Notes: a model not told the origin generated them from the sequence alone. Shown: positions 1 through 5,460, numbered from the stretch's first letter. The stretch: 5,460 nucleotides of DNA from Lentisphaerota bacterium (GCA_012800625.1 JAAZIY010000070.1:1-5460), one strand, 5' to 3'. A program made the numbers and translations.

Positions 1-2317
1 CCGAATAATTATTCCATTTGCTCAGCCAGGCGAGCAATTCGGCATTGCTGACCCTGCCGTCCTCATCCAGGTCCAGGATGGGTCTAGTCATTATTTCGAG
101 TTGCAGCAGCGGTGCAGAGCTATGCAGGATGCGCAATGTGTAGCGACCCTGCTCCATGTCCTCCACAGGCAAGAGCAGCAGGCCCTCTTCGTTGCTTAGC
201 CCTGCGACATATTGCTCCGGCTCGCCAAAACTCAGGCAGGCCTTGGCGCCAGCCAGAGGCTGGTCGGCAGCATCTCGCAGTCGCAGCAACACTCCCTGTT
301 TCTGCCAGACATACTGAGCCTGTACGCTACGCGGGGCGCCCAGTCGTGGAGTCTGGCTGCTGTCGCCAAACAGATGCATAAGCTCGTAAAAATACTCTTC
401 GGTATTACTTTCAGTGTCGCTGGTAGTCTGGCAGTAGCGCACGCCTTCGAGCACGGCTCCCAGTGCCAGTGCGCCGGCGTCGGGCAGGGCCTGCTGCCAT
501 TGCAGCAGGGAATCGGTGAATTTCCACAGCATGACTATGGGTGCGCGCCAATAAGTCTGGCCGGTACTGGCCAGCACGGCGGCGGCTCCGCCGGCGGGGT
601 TTTTCATCAGTGCCTCGCTCAGGAAGTCATCTATCTGATAAGCGAAATTGCCGCTGTCACAGACCGGGGCGAGCACATAAGGCAGAGCGCTGTGGTTGCT
701 TAACGCCCGGGCATGGGCATTTTTAAAGCCGCTGGTTTTAAAGCTTTCCTCAAAACCATGCCCGAGGTAATAGAAGAGTGCGGTGCCGGCATTGAGCGCG
801 GTGCTGACGGCTGTGGAACTGGGTTCAGGGAAGCCGCCCTCATATAAATAAGTGCTGCCGGTTAGCAGGGCCTGACCTAGAAGCCGCCGACGCAAGCGTT
901 CGATATAAACACGGTCTATGCGTAATTCTCCGCCGTCTTCGGCGATGAACTCATTATTCCAGTTGAACCCACCGATGCCCTTGTCCTTGGAGGCCATAAA
1001 CAGGCCATTTTGGCGCCAGGTCTGGTCAGCATTATCGCCATGCTCGTAGCCTTGCAGCTTGGCGAATTGCGCTTGCAGCTCGCTAAGCTTGCTGACACTG
1101 ATGCGCGAGAGCATCAGGTCGGCGGCATAGTCCGAGCTTGCCCTGTCCATCAATGCGTAGGGCGCGTCGGTGCTGACGGCCCAGCTAAGGTGCGGTTTTG
1201 GCGATTTGCCTTGGGGTTCTCCGCTCAGTCGCCAGGGCGGCACTTTGTCCCAGTCCCCGCAGAGCAGCACATGGCTTAGCCCTTCTTCCCGGTAAAGCCG
1301 GGCGATATAGTCGTATAGGGCCTCTGGGCCTGTGCCAGTGTCCCCGGGATAGGCCGCCAGGCTGACCTGATAGCCCAGGCGCCGCTTCCAGAGCAGGAAC
1401 TCCTCGGCGCCGCTTAGCCAGTCGCCGGGCAGAACCATGAGCAGATGCCCCGCCTCATATTGAGGGGAGCCGCGTACAAGTTGGCCGGCGTTCAAAAACA
1501 GCTGGCTCTGCAAAGCGGCAAAGCTGGCGTTGGCATCCAGAGTCGGCAGGCTGTCCTGTTCTTCGCCTTGCAGGCGCAGCACGGCCTCGAAACTGCGGGT
1601 CACCAAGAGTTCACCCTGTTCGGGCAGGTATTGCAGCGGGCTAACTTGCAGGCCCACTGCCTTCAGACGGCGCAGATGATAGGCCTCAGTCAGGCTGTGC
1701 AGGCTCTCTGGGAAAGGCAGGCTGCCGGCATACACCGCGGGGTCCGGGGGTGTTATGCTCTGCGCCCCGTCTTGGCGCAACAAGGCTCCGGCGGAGGGCA
1801 GCGGCGGCAGGCAGGCGATGTGTTCCTGGTCTAATGCGACTATCTGCAATTCAAACGCGGCATGCTCCGGCAAGGCAAAATCGCAGCGAAACACCGGCAG
1901 CTCCGGCTTGCCTTTATGCTGTAGAAACCAGGGTTCAAGCTCTCCCTTGAAGCGAGCCAGGCTGTAGCGTCCATCTGGGCGGGCCAGCTCCAGCAACTCG
2001 AAATCCGGCAATTTAAACGCAAAACGCCACTCTCCGGGACTATGGGAGAGCAGCGTGAAGTGTTGTCTGGGATTTTCCTGCCTGGTGGCACCAGCCTGAT
2101 TTTGAGCCAAGGCTGGCTGGTGGTCCCTGCTTTGCCGGATGCTTGCGGAAGCCTCGGGGGCGCCTGCCAGGCTTTGTTCCTGCTGCCAGGGCTGGGTCCG
2201 GTCTTCAGCTTTGTCAAGTACGGCCTTGTTCAGTTCCCAGGCGCAAAGCAGCCAGGCGCCTAGTATCAGTCTAGTCGCGCATTGCTGCCAGTAAGGTTGC
2301 GCTTTCAGGGAAAACAT
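1..2317 (-). CDS. Gingipain-like cysteine peptidase (family C25), exported, C-terminus cut by the window edge
   Basis: A continuous frame of 772 codons runs off the left edge with no stop. The ATG at 2317 is the first possible start, because an in-frame TAA lies two codons upstream; no clear Shine-Dalgarno sequence is visible. Residues 16-28 are hydrophobic after K5 and R16, a likely signal peptide or anchor. Residues 41-85 are Q/A/S-rich and linker-like, and about 86-285 resemble a C25 propeptide region. The peptidase fold follows: HLLMVLPGDW (291-300), WKRRLGYQV (310-318), HVLLCGDWDKVP (349-360), SDYAADLMLSRISVS (395-409), YYLGHG with His520, APVCDSG with Cys553, and LFGDSS (649-654). The His-Cys gap of 33 equals that of gingipain R (His211/Cys244), so the dyad appears intact. 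Residues about 663-745 look like an Ig-like beta-sandwich. D749, D751, D753, G754, V756 and E760 fit an EF-hand or dockerin loop. Family C25 peptidases are secreted endopeptidases; substrate specificity cannot be read here. Confidence 0.9.
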   Translation of the reverse strand, partial: MFSLKAQPYWQQCATRLILGAWLLCAWELNKAVLDKAEDRTQPWQQEQSLAGAPEASASIRQSRDHQPALAQNQAGATRQENPRQHFTLLSHSPGEWRFAFKLPDFELLELARPDGRYSLARFKGELEPWFLQHKGKPELPVFRCDFALPEHAAFELQIVALDQEHIACLPPLPSAGALLRQDGAQSITPPDPAVYAGSLPFPESLHSLTEAYHLRRLKAVGLQVSPLQYLPEQGELLVTRSFEAVLRLQGEEQDSLPTLDANASFAALQSQLFLNAGQLVRGSPQYEAGHLLMVLPGDWLSGAEEFLLWKRRLGYQVSLAAYPGDTGTGPEALYDYIARLYREEGLSHVLLCGDWDKVPPWRLSGEPQGKSPKPHLSWAVSTDAPYALMDRASSDYAADLMLSRISVSKLSELQAQFAKLQGYEHGDNADQTWRQNGLFMASKDKGIGGFNWNNEFIAEDGGELRIDRVYIERLRRRLLGQALLTGSTYLYEGGFPEPSSTAVSTALNAGTALFYYLGHGFEESFKTSGFKNAHARALSNHSALPYVLAPVCDSGNFAYQIDDFLSEALMKNPAGGAAAVLASTGQTYWRAPIVMLWKFTDSLLQWQQALPDAGALALGAVLEGVRYCQTTSDTESNTEEYFYELMHLFGDSSQTPRLGAPRSVQAQYVWQKQGVLLRLRDAADQPLAGAKACLSFGEPEQYVAGLSNEEGLLLLPVEDMEQGRYTLRILHSSAPLLQLEIMTRPILDLDEDGRVSNAELLAWLSKWNNYS

Positions 2318-2370
2318 GAGCTGTTATGCCATACTTAAACATGAAAAACTATACAACAGGGTGAGAGTTG

Positions 2371-2420
2371 GACACTAAAACACACTAAAGTACACGAAGG
2401 CACACGAAGGCACACGAAGG
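2371..2420. repeat. Decanucleotide tandem array, five units
   Basis: Five adjacent 10-nt units read gacactaaaa, cacactaaag, tacacgaagg, cacacgaagg and cacacgaagg on the plus strand. The last two are identical and the first two share a TAAA variant core. The array lies between the stop of the TIGR04073-type gene and the start of the C25 protease, ending about 54 bp upstream of the latter. Related units in opposite orientation occur at 3501-3532. ACACGAAGG-type tandem repeats are common between genes in many environmental bacterial genomes; their role is unknown to me. Confidence 0.85.
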
Positions 2421-2455
2421 TTTTTAAAGCTTTATGCCGGCGCTCTTAGAGTGGA

Positions 2456-3319
2456 TTAATATTGTTTATGGAATGAGGGGCGTTGTGTGCGCCAGCTCAT
2501 GTTCTGGTTCAGGGGGAAGATATACTCCGGTTGGATGATTGGCTGCCAGCCAAAGGGGAAGGTCACTAGCTCGACGACGCCGACCACCTCGCGGCAGACA
2601 AAACGCCAAAGCCCCAGGCCCAAGCCCTTGGATAAGCCGGGCAGGTCGCCCTCGGAGGCGGTGACGCGGATGATGTTCACCGGTATTTCAAAGGCCCCGA
2701 ACAGTATGTTGCACAGTCCCCGTCCGAACTGGTCGGCCGGATAGCGTGTGGCCACGTAGTCCAGGCGCTGGTCGTCTCCAGACGGGTCCCAGCCGACGAA
2801 TCCTGCCAGGAAATCGACGAATTCAGTGGGTCTGAAAGTGGCATATGCACTGAGGATAAAAGCGTGCAGCTGTATCCGAACATCCCATTTATGGCGCGGA
2901 AAATGCCGGTCTATATTGCTGGAGTAGTCATCGAAGCTTTCTTTGCGCCAGGGTCCGAACGAGGCGGTGGCATACTGGCCTTCGTGGAATTCGAGGAAAG
3001 GCTCTTTTTTCTCGTAGTAGTCGACCAGCCAGAAAGGGAAGATAAAGTGCGGGAAGGCCACGCCTTTTTCGTAGGAGGCATAGGCTCCAAGCTGGGCGTA
3101 CTCGGTGAGGGCCAGCTCGGCTCCCAGTGCAGGGCCGCCGGCCAGGCCGCCGCGAAACAGGTCCAAGGCGTCCGAGATACGGTTCCAAATGTACAATTCG
3201 GCGTCAATGATGAGCGAATTGAAGTCGAAGCCGTCATCCTGGGCAAGCAGCCTGGGGCTAGTAAATGCCATGACTGCCAAAAAACAAAAAGCCAGCGTTT
3301 TCAACTGTCTACTTAACAT
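2456..3319 (-). CDS. Secreted two-module protein with C-terminal TIGR04073 (exosortase system-associated) domain
   Basis: This encodes 287 residues from the ATG at 3319. I prefer it to the ATG at 3334 because it has AGGA eight bases upstream, while the earlier codon has no Shine-Dalgarno match. Residues 1-26 form a signal peptide: R4 and K7, a hydrophobic stretch over 9-19, and likely cleavage after LLA. Residues about 40-183 form a first module with DALDLFRGGLAGGPALG (50-66), TEYAQLGAY (72-80) and EFVDFLAGFVGWDPSGDD (166-183). I recall this pattern from uncharacterised secreted proteins. Residues about 196-270 match the TIGR04073 pattern: FGRGLCNILFGAFEIP (198-213), a central SKGLGLGLWR (230-239), VVELVTFPF (248-256) and QPEYIFP (263-269). 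TIGR04073 proteins are usually nearer half this length, so the two modules together are notable. The family name reflects genome co-occurrence with exosortase, not a known activity. No exosortase gene or complete PEP-CTERM protein is seen in this window. The periplasm or outer membrane is the likely location. Confidence 0.8.
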   Translation of the reverse strand: MLSRQLKTLAFCFLAVMAFTSPRLLAQDDGFDFNSLIIDAELYIWNRISDALDLFRGGLAGGPALGAELALTEYAQLGAYASYEKGVAFPHFIFPFWLVDYYEKKEPFLEFHEGQYATASFGPWRKESFDDYSSNIDRHFPRHKWDVRIQLHAFILSAYATFRPTEFVDFLAGFVGWDPSGDDQRLDYVATRYPADQFGRGLCNILFGAFEIPVNIIRVTASEGDLPGLSKGLGLGLWRFVCREVVGVVELVTFPFGWQPIIQPEYIFPLNQNMSWRTQRPSFHKQY

Positions 3320-3331
3320 GTTCAAGTTCCT
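3317..3331 (-). promoter_or_regulatory. Ribosome binding site that decides the start of the TIGR04073-type gene
   Basis: On the minus strand AGGA (3331-3328) precedes the ATG at 3319-3317 by eight bases. The other in-frame ATG, at 3334-3332, is preceded by AT-rich sequence with no purine-rich match. The shorter protein also begins closer to the basic end of its signal peptide. Confidence 0.6.
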
Positions 3332-3378
3332 CATTGATAAAACAAAAAGAATATGGTGACTGAAATTGACAGCTCCGA

Positions 3379-3413
3379 GATAAAAGTATACTAAGTAATA
3401 TACTTGCTTTATC
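3379..3413. promoter_or_regulatory. Operator-like palindrome upstream of the TIGR04073-type gene
   Basis: AAGTATA (3384-3390) and TATACTT (3399-3405) are perfect 7-bp inverted arms separated by 8 bp. The symmetry continues outward as GATAA (3379-3383) against TTATC (3409-3413), with a 3-nt bulge (3406-3408) on one side. Both arms overlap TATATT/TATACT hexamers that could serve as -10 boxes. A dimeric repressor site is the simplest reading; an mRNA hairpin in the leader is the alternative. I cannot name the regulator. Confidence 0.45.
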
Positions 3414-3426
3414 CTGGGAAAAGCAA
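3397..3426 (-). promoter_or_regulatory. Possible sigma-70-type promoter for the TIGR04073-type gene
   Basis: On the minus strand TTGCTT (3426-3421; three of six consensus bases) is followed after 18 bp by TATATT (3402-3397; five of six). That would give a leader of roughly 70 nt. A second -10-like TATACT lies at 3390-3385 but lacks a matching -35. The -10 element lies inside the inverted repeat at 3379-3413. The -35 box is weak, so this is tentative. Confidence 0.35.
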
Positions 3427-3500
3427 GCCGGAAGAGCGAAAAAGACTCTTTTTTTTGTTTTTTGGCGGTTTTTAAGGTCTGTTTTCGGCAGCTCTTCGAG

Positions 3501-3532
3501 TTGCTTGGTGTGTCTTGGTGTGTCTTCGTGTG
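3501..3532. repeat. Decanucleotide tandem array, three units, inverted relative to the 2371-2420 array
   Basis: Plus-strand units ttgcttggtg, tgtcttggtg and tgtcttcgtg are followed by tg. On the minus strand this reads CACACGAAGA then two CACACCAAG units, sharing the 9-mer CACACGAAG with the plus strand of the 2371-2420 array. It lies directly after the terminator-like hairpin of the lipoprotein gene. The two arrays flank the TIGR04073-type gene in opposite orientation. Confidence 0.75.
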
Positions 3533-3535
3533 CCC

Positions 3536-3556
3536 AAAAAAGCCGGCACCAGGCTA
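3536..3556 (-). terminator. Weak rho-independent terminator-like hairpin at the lipoprotein stop
   Basis: On the minus strand AGCC (3555-3552) pairs with GGCT (3544-3541) across a 7-nt loop that allows one further G-C pair. A run of T follows (3540-3536). The stem overlaps the TAG stop. The stem is short but the T tract is in the right place, so it may end the aroE-lipoprotein transcript. Confidence 0.35.
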
Positions 3557-4183
3557 TTCTGGCAGAGGCGCGAGGCTTGTTTTTTCGAAACTGCTTTTCA
3601 TCTCGTAGTGGCTGATTTTTCCGGCCTGCTCCTGGCGGTAGACCAGGCATATCCTGCTATGGTTTTTCAATTCCGGCAGTTTCCAGAGCAGGATGCTCTG
3701 CGCCTCCAGTCTCTGATTTCGTCTGACATACCTGGTTTTTTGTTCCGCTTCGCCAGGCTCCAGTTTTTTATGGTTACGGCATTCAGGCGGCGGCAGGTGA
3801 TGGAATGCGGCGCCGATTTCCAGTGTTTCTCCGTTTTTGCTATTGAAGTTGACCCATATCAGCGGTGAATTAGTCCGGCGCAGGTCAATTTCGGCATAGC
3901 CATGTTCCGCCAGTCCTCTATGCAGCAGCTGCAGTTCATTTTCCGGCAGTCCGGCCTGCTTCAGCATAGGCCAGAGTTTCATTTCTTGCAGTGCGCGCTT
4001 CAGAGTTTCGGCTTCGCCTTGCCAGGCCTGCAATTCATCCAGGCTGATGCTGATATCCACGGTGGGATATAGTCCGGCCATGGCGCGCTGCAGCGGCTGC
4101 ACGCTGCGGCAGGCGCCAAGCAGGAGCAGAGCCAAACAGAGGCAGATACGGTTTTTCCTTGCCCTGCTCGTTGAATTCAACAT
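3554..4183 (-). CDS. Putative lipoprotein of unknown function
   Basis: The product is 209 residues from the ATG at 4183. This start puts a standard lipoprotein signal at the very N-terminus: basic residues R7, R9, K10 and R12, a leucine-rich core (15-22), and the lipobox LLGAC with Cys25 as the expected lipidated residue. An in-frame start 22 codons upstream would bury that signal inside aroE, so I rejected it. The mature part is mixed alpha/beta with no motif I recognise. Residues about 48-90 look helical, followed by strand-like PLIWVNFNSKNGETLEIGAAF and a basic, Q/E/R-rich C-terminal third. The start codon overlaps the aroE stop, with AGGA four bases upstream, so translation is probably coupled to aroE. 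It is likely anchored in the inner or outer membrane. R26 after the Cys is not the Asp typical of Escherichia coli inner-membrane retention, but that rule may not hold in this organism. The product is hypothetical; the gene itself is well supported. Confidence 0.75.
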   Translation of the reverse strand: MLNSTSRARKNRICLCLALLLLGACRSVQPLQRAMAGLYPTVDISISLDELQAWQGEAETLKRALQEMKLWPMLKQAGLPENELQLLHRGLAEHGYAEIDLRRTNSPLIWVNFNSKNGETLEIGAAFHHLPPPECRNHKKLEPGEAEQKTRYVRRNQRLEAQSILLWKLPELKNHSRICLVYRQEQAGKISHYEMKSSFEKTSLAPLPE

Positions 4184-4191
4184 TTCATCCT
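4177..4191 (-). promoter_or_regulatory. Stop-start overlap coupling aroE to the lipoprotein gene
   Basis: On the minus strand the bases ATGTTGA contain the lipoprotein ATG (4183-4181) and the aroE TGA (4179-4177) in different frames, a 7-nt gene overlap. AGGA at 4191-4188 lies inside the last aroE codons and can serve as the Shine-Dalgarno sequence. This arrangement is typical of translationally coupled genes in one operon. Confidence 0.65.
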
Positions 4192-5034
4192 GCCGCTTTT
4201 TTGCAGCGCCAGTCGCATGGCTGCCTCCGGCGCGGGCAGTCCGGTCCATAGTTCAAAGCTGCGACAGCCCTGATAGATAAGCATATCCCAGCCGGGCCGC
4301 ACCAGGTTGCCTTGCTCCTTCAGCCTTTTTTGAAAGCTGGTTTCATCGTAGACCATATCAAAGACGGGGAGGCCTGGCGGGACGATTTTCGGGTTTATGG
4401 GCAGCGGGTCATCCTCCTTCAGCCCCAACGAGGTACATTGCAGCAGCAGCTGCATTTCCGACAGAATTTTGGCGATGCCGTCTTCGTCATCCAGGGGCAT
4501 TACCCTGACCTTACAGTTTGGCGCCAATCGTTTCAGGTCTGCCGCCAGTGTCAGCGCCCTTGCCTCGGTGCGGTTGCTCAGCACTATTTCCTCGGCCTGG
4601 TGTATGGCGGCATGGGCGGCGGCGGCTCTGGCGGCTCCGCCGCAGCCCAGGAAGAAGACCCTGCTGCCGGGCAGCTGCAAGTTAAAATTACGCTGCAATG
4701 CGGCTTGCAGTCCATAGCCGTCTGTGCTGTAGCCATGCAGCTCTCCGTTTTTCACCAGCACGGTATTGACGCTGCCTATCAGCTCGGCCTCTTTGTCCAG
4801 GTATTGCAACAGCGGCAGCACGGCCTCTTTGTGCGGTATGGTTACATTCCAGCCCTTGTAGCCCAGCGCCAGCATTTTGGGTATGGCCGCGGTCAGCTCC
4901 TCGGGGGGCAGCGGCAGCAACTCGTAGCTGGCCTCGAGGCCGACGGCGCGAAAGGCGGCCTCCTGCATCAGCGGCGAGCTGGAATGCGCCACCGGCCAGC
5001 CAATCAAAGCGTAACGTTGGAGTACCTGAGACAT
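4177..5034 (-). CDS. aroE: Shikimate dehydrogenase (NADP+), AroE
   Basis: AroE reduces 3-dehydroshikimate to shikimate with NADPH, the fourth step of the shikimate pathway, in the cytoplasm. The 285 residues from the ATG at 5034 match the usual length. That start places the first beta-strand YALIGWPVAHSSSP (8-21) close to the N-terminus, as in known AroE proteins; a TTG at 5055 would add seven residues and is less likely. Visible motifs are shikimate-binding Ser18 and Ser20, NVTIPHK (64-69 region) with catalytic Lys69, SVNT (88-91), and GYSTDG (101-106) with catalytic Asp105. The nucleotide loop is GCGGA (130-134), followed by NRT (154-156), which contacts the 2'-phosphate of NADPH, and the C-terminal GWDMLIYQG (248-256). 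All expected catalytic residues are present, so the enzyme should be active. No clear Shine-Dalgarno sequence precedes the start; a T-rich run lies there instead. The downstream gene overlaps its stop and is probably co-transcribed. Confidence 0.97.
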   Translation of the reverse strand: MSQVLQRYALIGWPVAHSSSPLMQEAAFRAVGLEASYELLPLPPEELTAAIPKMLALGYKGWNVTIPHKEAVLPLLQYLDKEAELIGSVNTVLVKNGELHGYSTDGYGLQAALQRNFNLQLPGSRVFFLGCGGAARAAAAHAAIHQAEEIVLSNRTEARALTLAADLKRLAPNCKVRVMPLDDEDGIAKILSEMQLLLQCTSLGLKEDDPLPINPKIVPPGLPVFDMVYDETSFQKRLKEQGNLVRPGWDMLIYQGCRSFELWTGLPAPEAAMRLALQKSGRMKC

Positions 5035-5072
5035 AACAAAGCAAAAAAAAGGCAATAAAGCCTGTCTGTGAT

Positions 5073-5086
5073 TTCGTGTGACTTAG
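5073..5086. repeat. Degenerate single copy of the decanucleotide repeat
   Basis: The plus-strand motif TTCGTGTGACTTAG resembles TTCGTGTACTTTAG, found on the minus strand of the array at 2371-2420, and the TTCGTGTG core at 3525-3532. It lies about 40 bp upstream of the aroE start. One unit is short enough to be chance, but the other two gaps of more than 100 bp in this window also carry the motif. Confidence 0.35.
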
Positions 5087-5233
5087 ACCCTGTCCAAAAA
5101 GGGTCGTAATGTTGAAAGCCCGTTTATGGCGCCCCTACAGGGCGCCGAAATCGGGGGGCCTTTACCCAGGGTAAGCGAGGCTCCTGCGGAGCCTCGCTTA
5201 CCCTGGGCTTCATTAGGCTGCCCCTTTGGGGCA
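5086..5233. repeat. Multi-hairpin intergenic repeat element
   Basis: Four inverted repeats follow one another. GACCCT/AGGGTC (5086-5105) has an 8-nt loop. GGCGCCC/GGGCGCC (5128-5146) has a 5-nt loop. A 20-bp stem lies at 5165-5207. TGCCCC/GGGGCA (5219-5233) has a TTT loop. The order of GGCGCC hairpin, CCCAGGGT...ACCCTGGG hairpin and GCCCC/GGGGC hairpin resembles interspersed palindromic elements I recall from planctomycete, verrucomicrobial and Bacteroidota genomes. I cannot give a formal family name. A partial second copy appears to start at 5426. A mobile palindromic unit, a small structured RNA, or a bidirectional transcription stop are all possible. Confidence 0.7.
5165..5207. repeat. Perfect 20-bp stem with 3-nt loop
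   Basis: The arm at 5165-5184 (starts CCCAGGGTAAGC) is exactly reverse-complementary to 5188-5207 (ends TTACCCTGGG). Only TGC lies between them. There is no T tract after either arm, so it is not a classical rho-independent terminator. It is the core of the hairpin cluster. Confidence 0.9.
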
Positions 5234-5425
5234 CCAAATGGACTTAATCGCAGAGAAAAAGTGGAGTTTTTGGCAAAAACTGCGCTTTTCAGGAGAATTT
5301 TACTCTTGTGGTTAACTAAATCAGAGTCAATGTTACTGGCAAAATCAGATTCGCCTGATGAATTTTGTTGCAGAAAAGAGTCATTTTGTCCTTAACGCAA
5401 GAGACCATAAAACCACTCATCTACT

Positions 5426-5460
5426 TGCGCCGTAGGCGCATAACCATGCTTAACCCCAGG
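5426..5460. repeat. Probable second copy of the hairpin element, cut by the window end
   Basis: TGCGCC (5426-5431) and GGCGCA (5435-5440) form a 6-bp stem with a GTA loop. The sequence then reaches CCCCAGG at the last base. The first copy has the same order: a GGCGCC hairpin, a short spacer, then CCCAGGG. The second stem would lie beyond the window, so this is an inference from about 35 bp. Confidence 0.45.

Larger units (their letters stand above)
5035..5460. other. Intergenic region upstream of aroE without a supportable gene
   Basis: This stretch holds a degenerate decanucleotide unit, a cluster of four hairpins (5086-5233), an AT-rich spacer (5234-5425) and the start of another hairpin element. 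The spacer includes a small inverted repeat, AGTTTTT/AAAAACT (5265-5281), and an 11-nt direct repeat with one mismatch (5318-5328 and 5342-5352). I find no convincing aroE promoter and no tRNA. The plus-strand reading frame over the hairpins is dictated by palindromes and is not protein-like. Confidence 0.7.

Noticed and set aside
1445..1834. Plus-strand open frame of 129 codons opposite the C25 protease, and similar frames nearby
   Set aside because: The minus-strand frame is continuous and carries family motifs along its length, so these are shadows.
2348..2374. Possible promoter for the C25 protease (TATAGT on the minus strand)
   Set aside because: The -10 match is good, but no acceptable -35 lies at 16-18 bp spacing.
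2425..2434. Palindrome TAAAGCTTTA after the TIGR04073-type gene, considered as a terminator
   Set aside because: It is a 10-bp AT-rich palindrome with no loop and no GC stem, so it would not make a stable terminator.
2864..3316. Plus-strand open frame of 150 codons opposite the TIGR04073-type gene
   Set aside because: It lies antisense to a gene with a signal peptide and family motifs, and shows no domain or ribosome binding site.
3426..3463. Plus-strand terminator-like structure, AAGAG/CTCTT followed by a T run
   Set aside because: The stem is only 5 bp and no plus-strand gene precedes it. The T run is better explained as AT-rich leader DNA of the minus-strand gene.
3309..3650. Minus-strand open frame of 113 codons spanning the gap before the TIGR04073-type gene
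   Set aside because: It overlaps the end of the lipoprotein gene, crosses the terminator-like hairpin, repeats and promoter, and has a low-complexity basic composition.
4184..4249. Upstream ATG extending the lipoprotein by 22 residues
   Set aside because: It would place the lipoprotein signal internally and lengthen the overlap with aroE.
4610..4645. GGC-rich inverted segment inside aroE
   Set aside because: It follows from glycine and alanine codons of the nucleotide-binding loop and the following helix.
4312..5058. Plus-strand open frame of 248 codons opposite aroE
   Set aside because: It is antisense to a textbook AroE with all motifs intact. Its translation is Q/G-rich with no recognisable domain, as expected from the complement of a GC-rich gene.
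5126..5395. Plus-strand open frame of 89 codons across the hairpin cluster
   Set aside because: Its first half is simply the translation of the palindromes (for example PLPRVSEAP). Frames of this kind are often wrongly annotated over such repeats.

Overview
The window reads as a chromosomal segment from a member of the PVC group (Verrucomicrobiota, Kiritimatiellota or Lentisphaerota are the best guesses). The main reason is a secreted protein whose C-terminal part matches the TIGR04073 'exosortase system-associated' pattern, which I know mainly from those phyla. Coding DNA is fairly GC-rich and favours CTG and GGC codons. The gaps between genes are AT-rich and full of small repeats. The assignment is an inference; no rRNA or other phylogenetic marker is present.

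All four convincing genes are on the minus strand, so they are read from right to left. (1) 5034-4177: aroE, shikimate dehydrogenase, a housekeeping enzyme of aromatic amino acid synthesis. (2) 4183-3554: a 209-residue lipoprotein of unknown function whose start overlaps the aroE stop, so the two are probably co-translated. A weak terminator-like hairpin sits at its stop. (3) 3319-2456: a secreted two-module protein ending in a TIGR04073-like domain. It has its own likely promoter and a strong operator-like palindrome upstream. (4) 2317 to beyond base 1: a large gingipain-like (peptidase family C25) exported cysteine protease with an intact His/Cys pair. It carries a C-terminal beta-sandwich and an EF-hand/dockerin-like calcium loop just before the window edge.

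Noncoding DNA: 2318-2455 holds a five-unit decanucleotide array. 3320-3553 holds the terminator-like hairpin, a three-unit array of the same family in opposite orientation, a promoter and the palindrome. 5035-5460 has no supportable gene. It holds a degenerate copy of the decanucleotide, a cluster of hairpins including a perfect 20-bp stem with a 3-nt loop, about 190 bp of AT-rich DNA, and what looks like the start of a second hairpin element cut by the window end.

Three of the four genes encode exported or envelope proteins, but there is no clear evidence that they form one pathway. I do not see a demonstrably new multi-gene system. The points most worth a second look are the C25 protease, the two-module TIGR04073 protein, the palindrome over its promoter, and the two intergenic repeat families.
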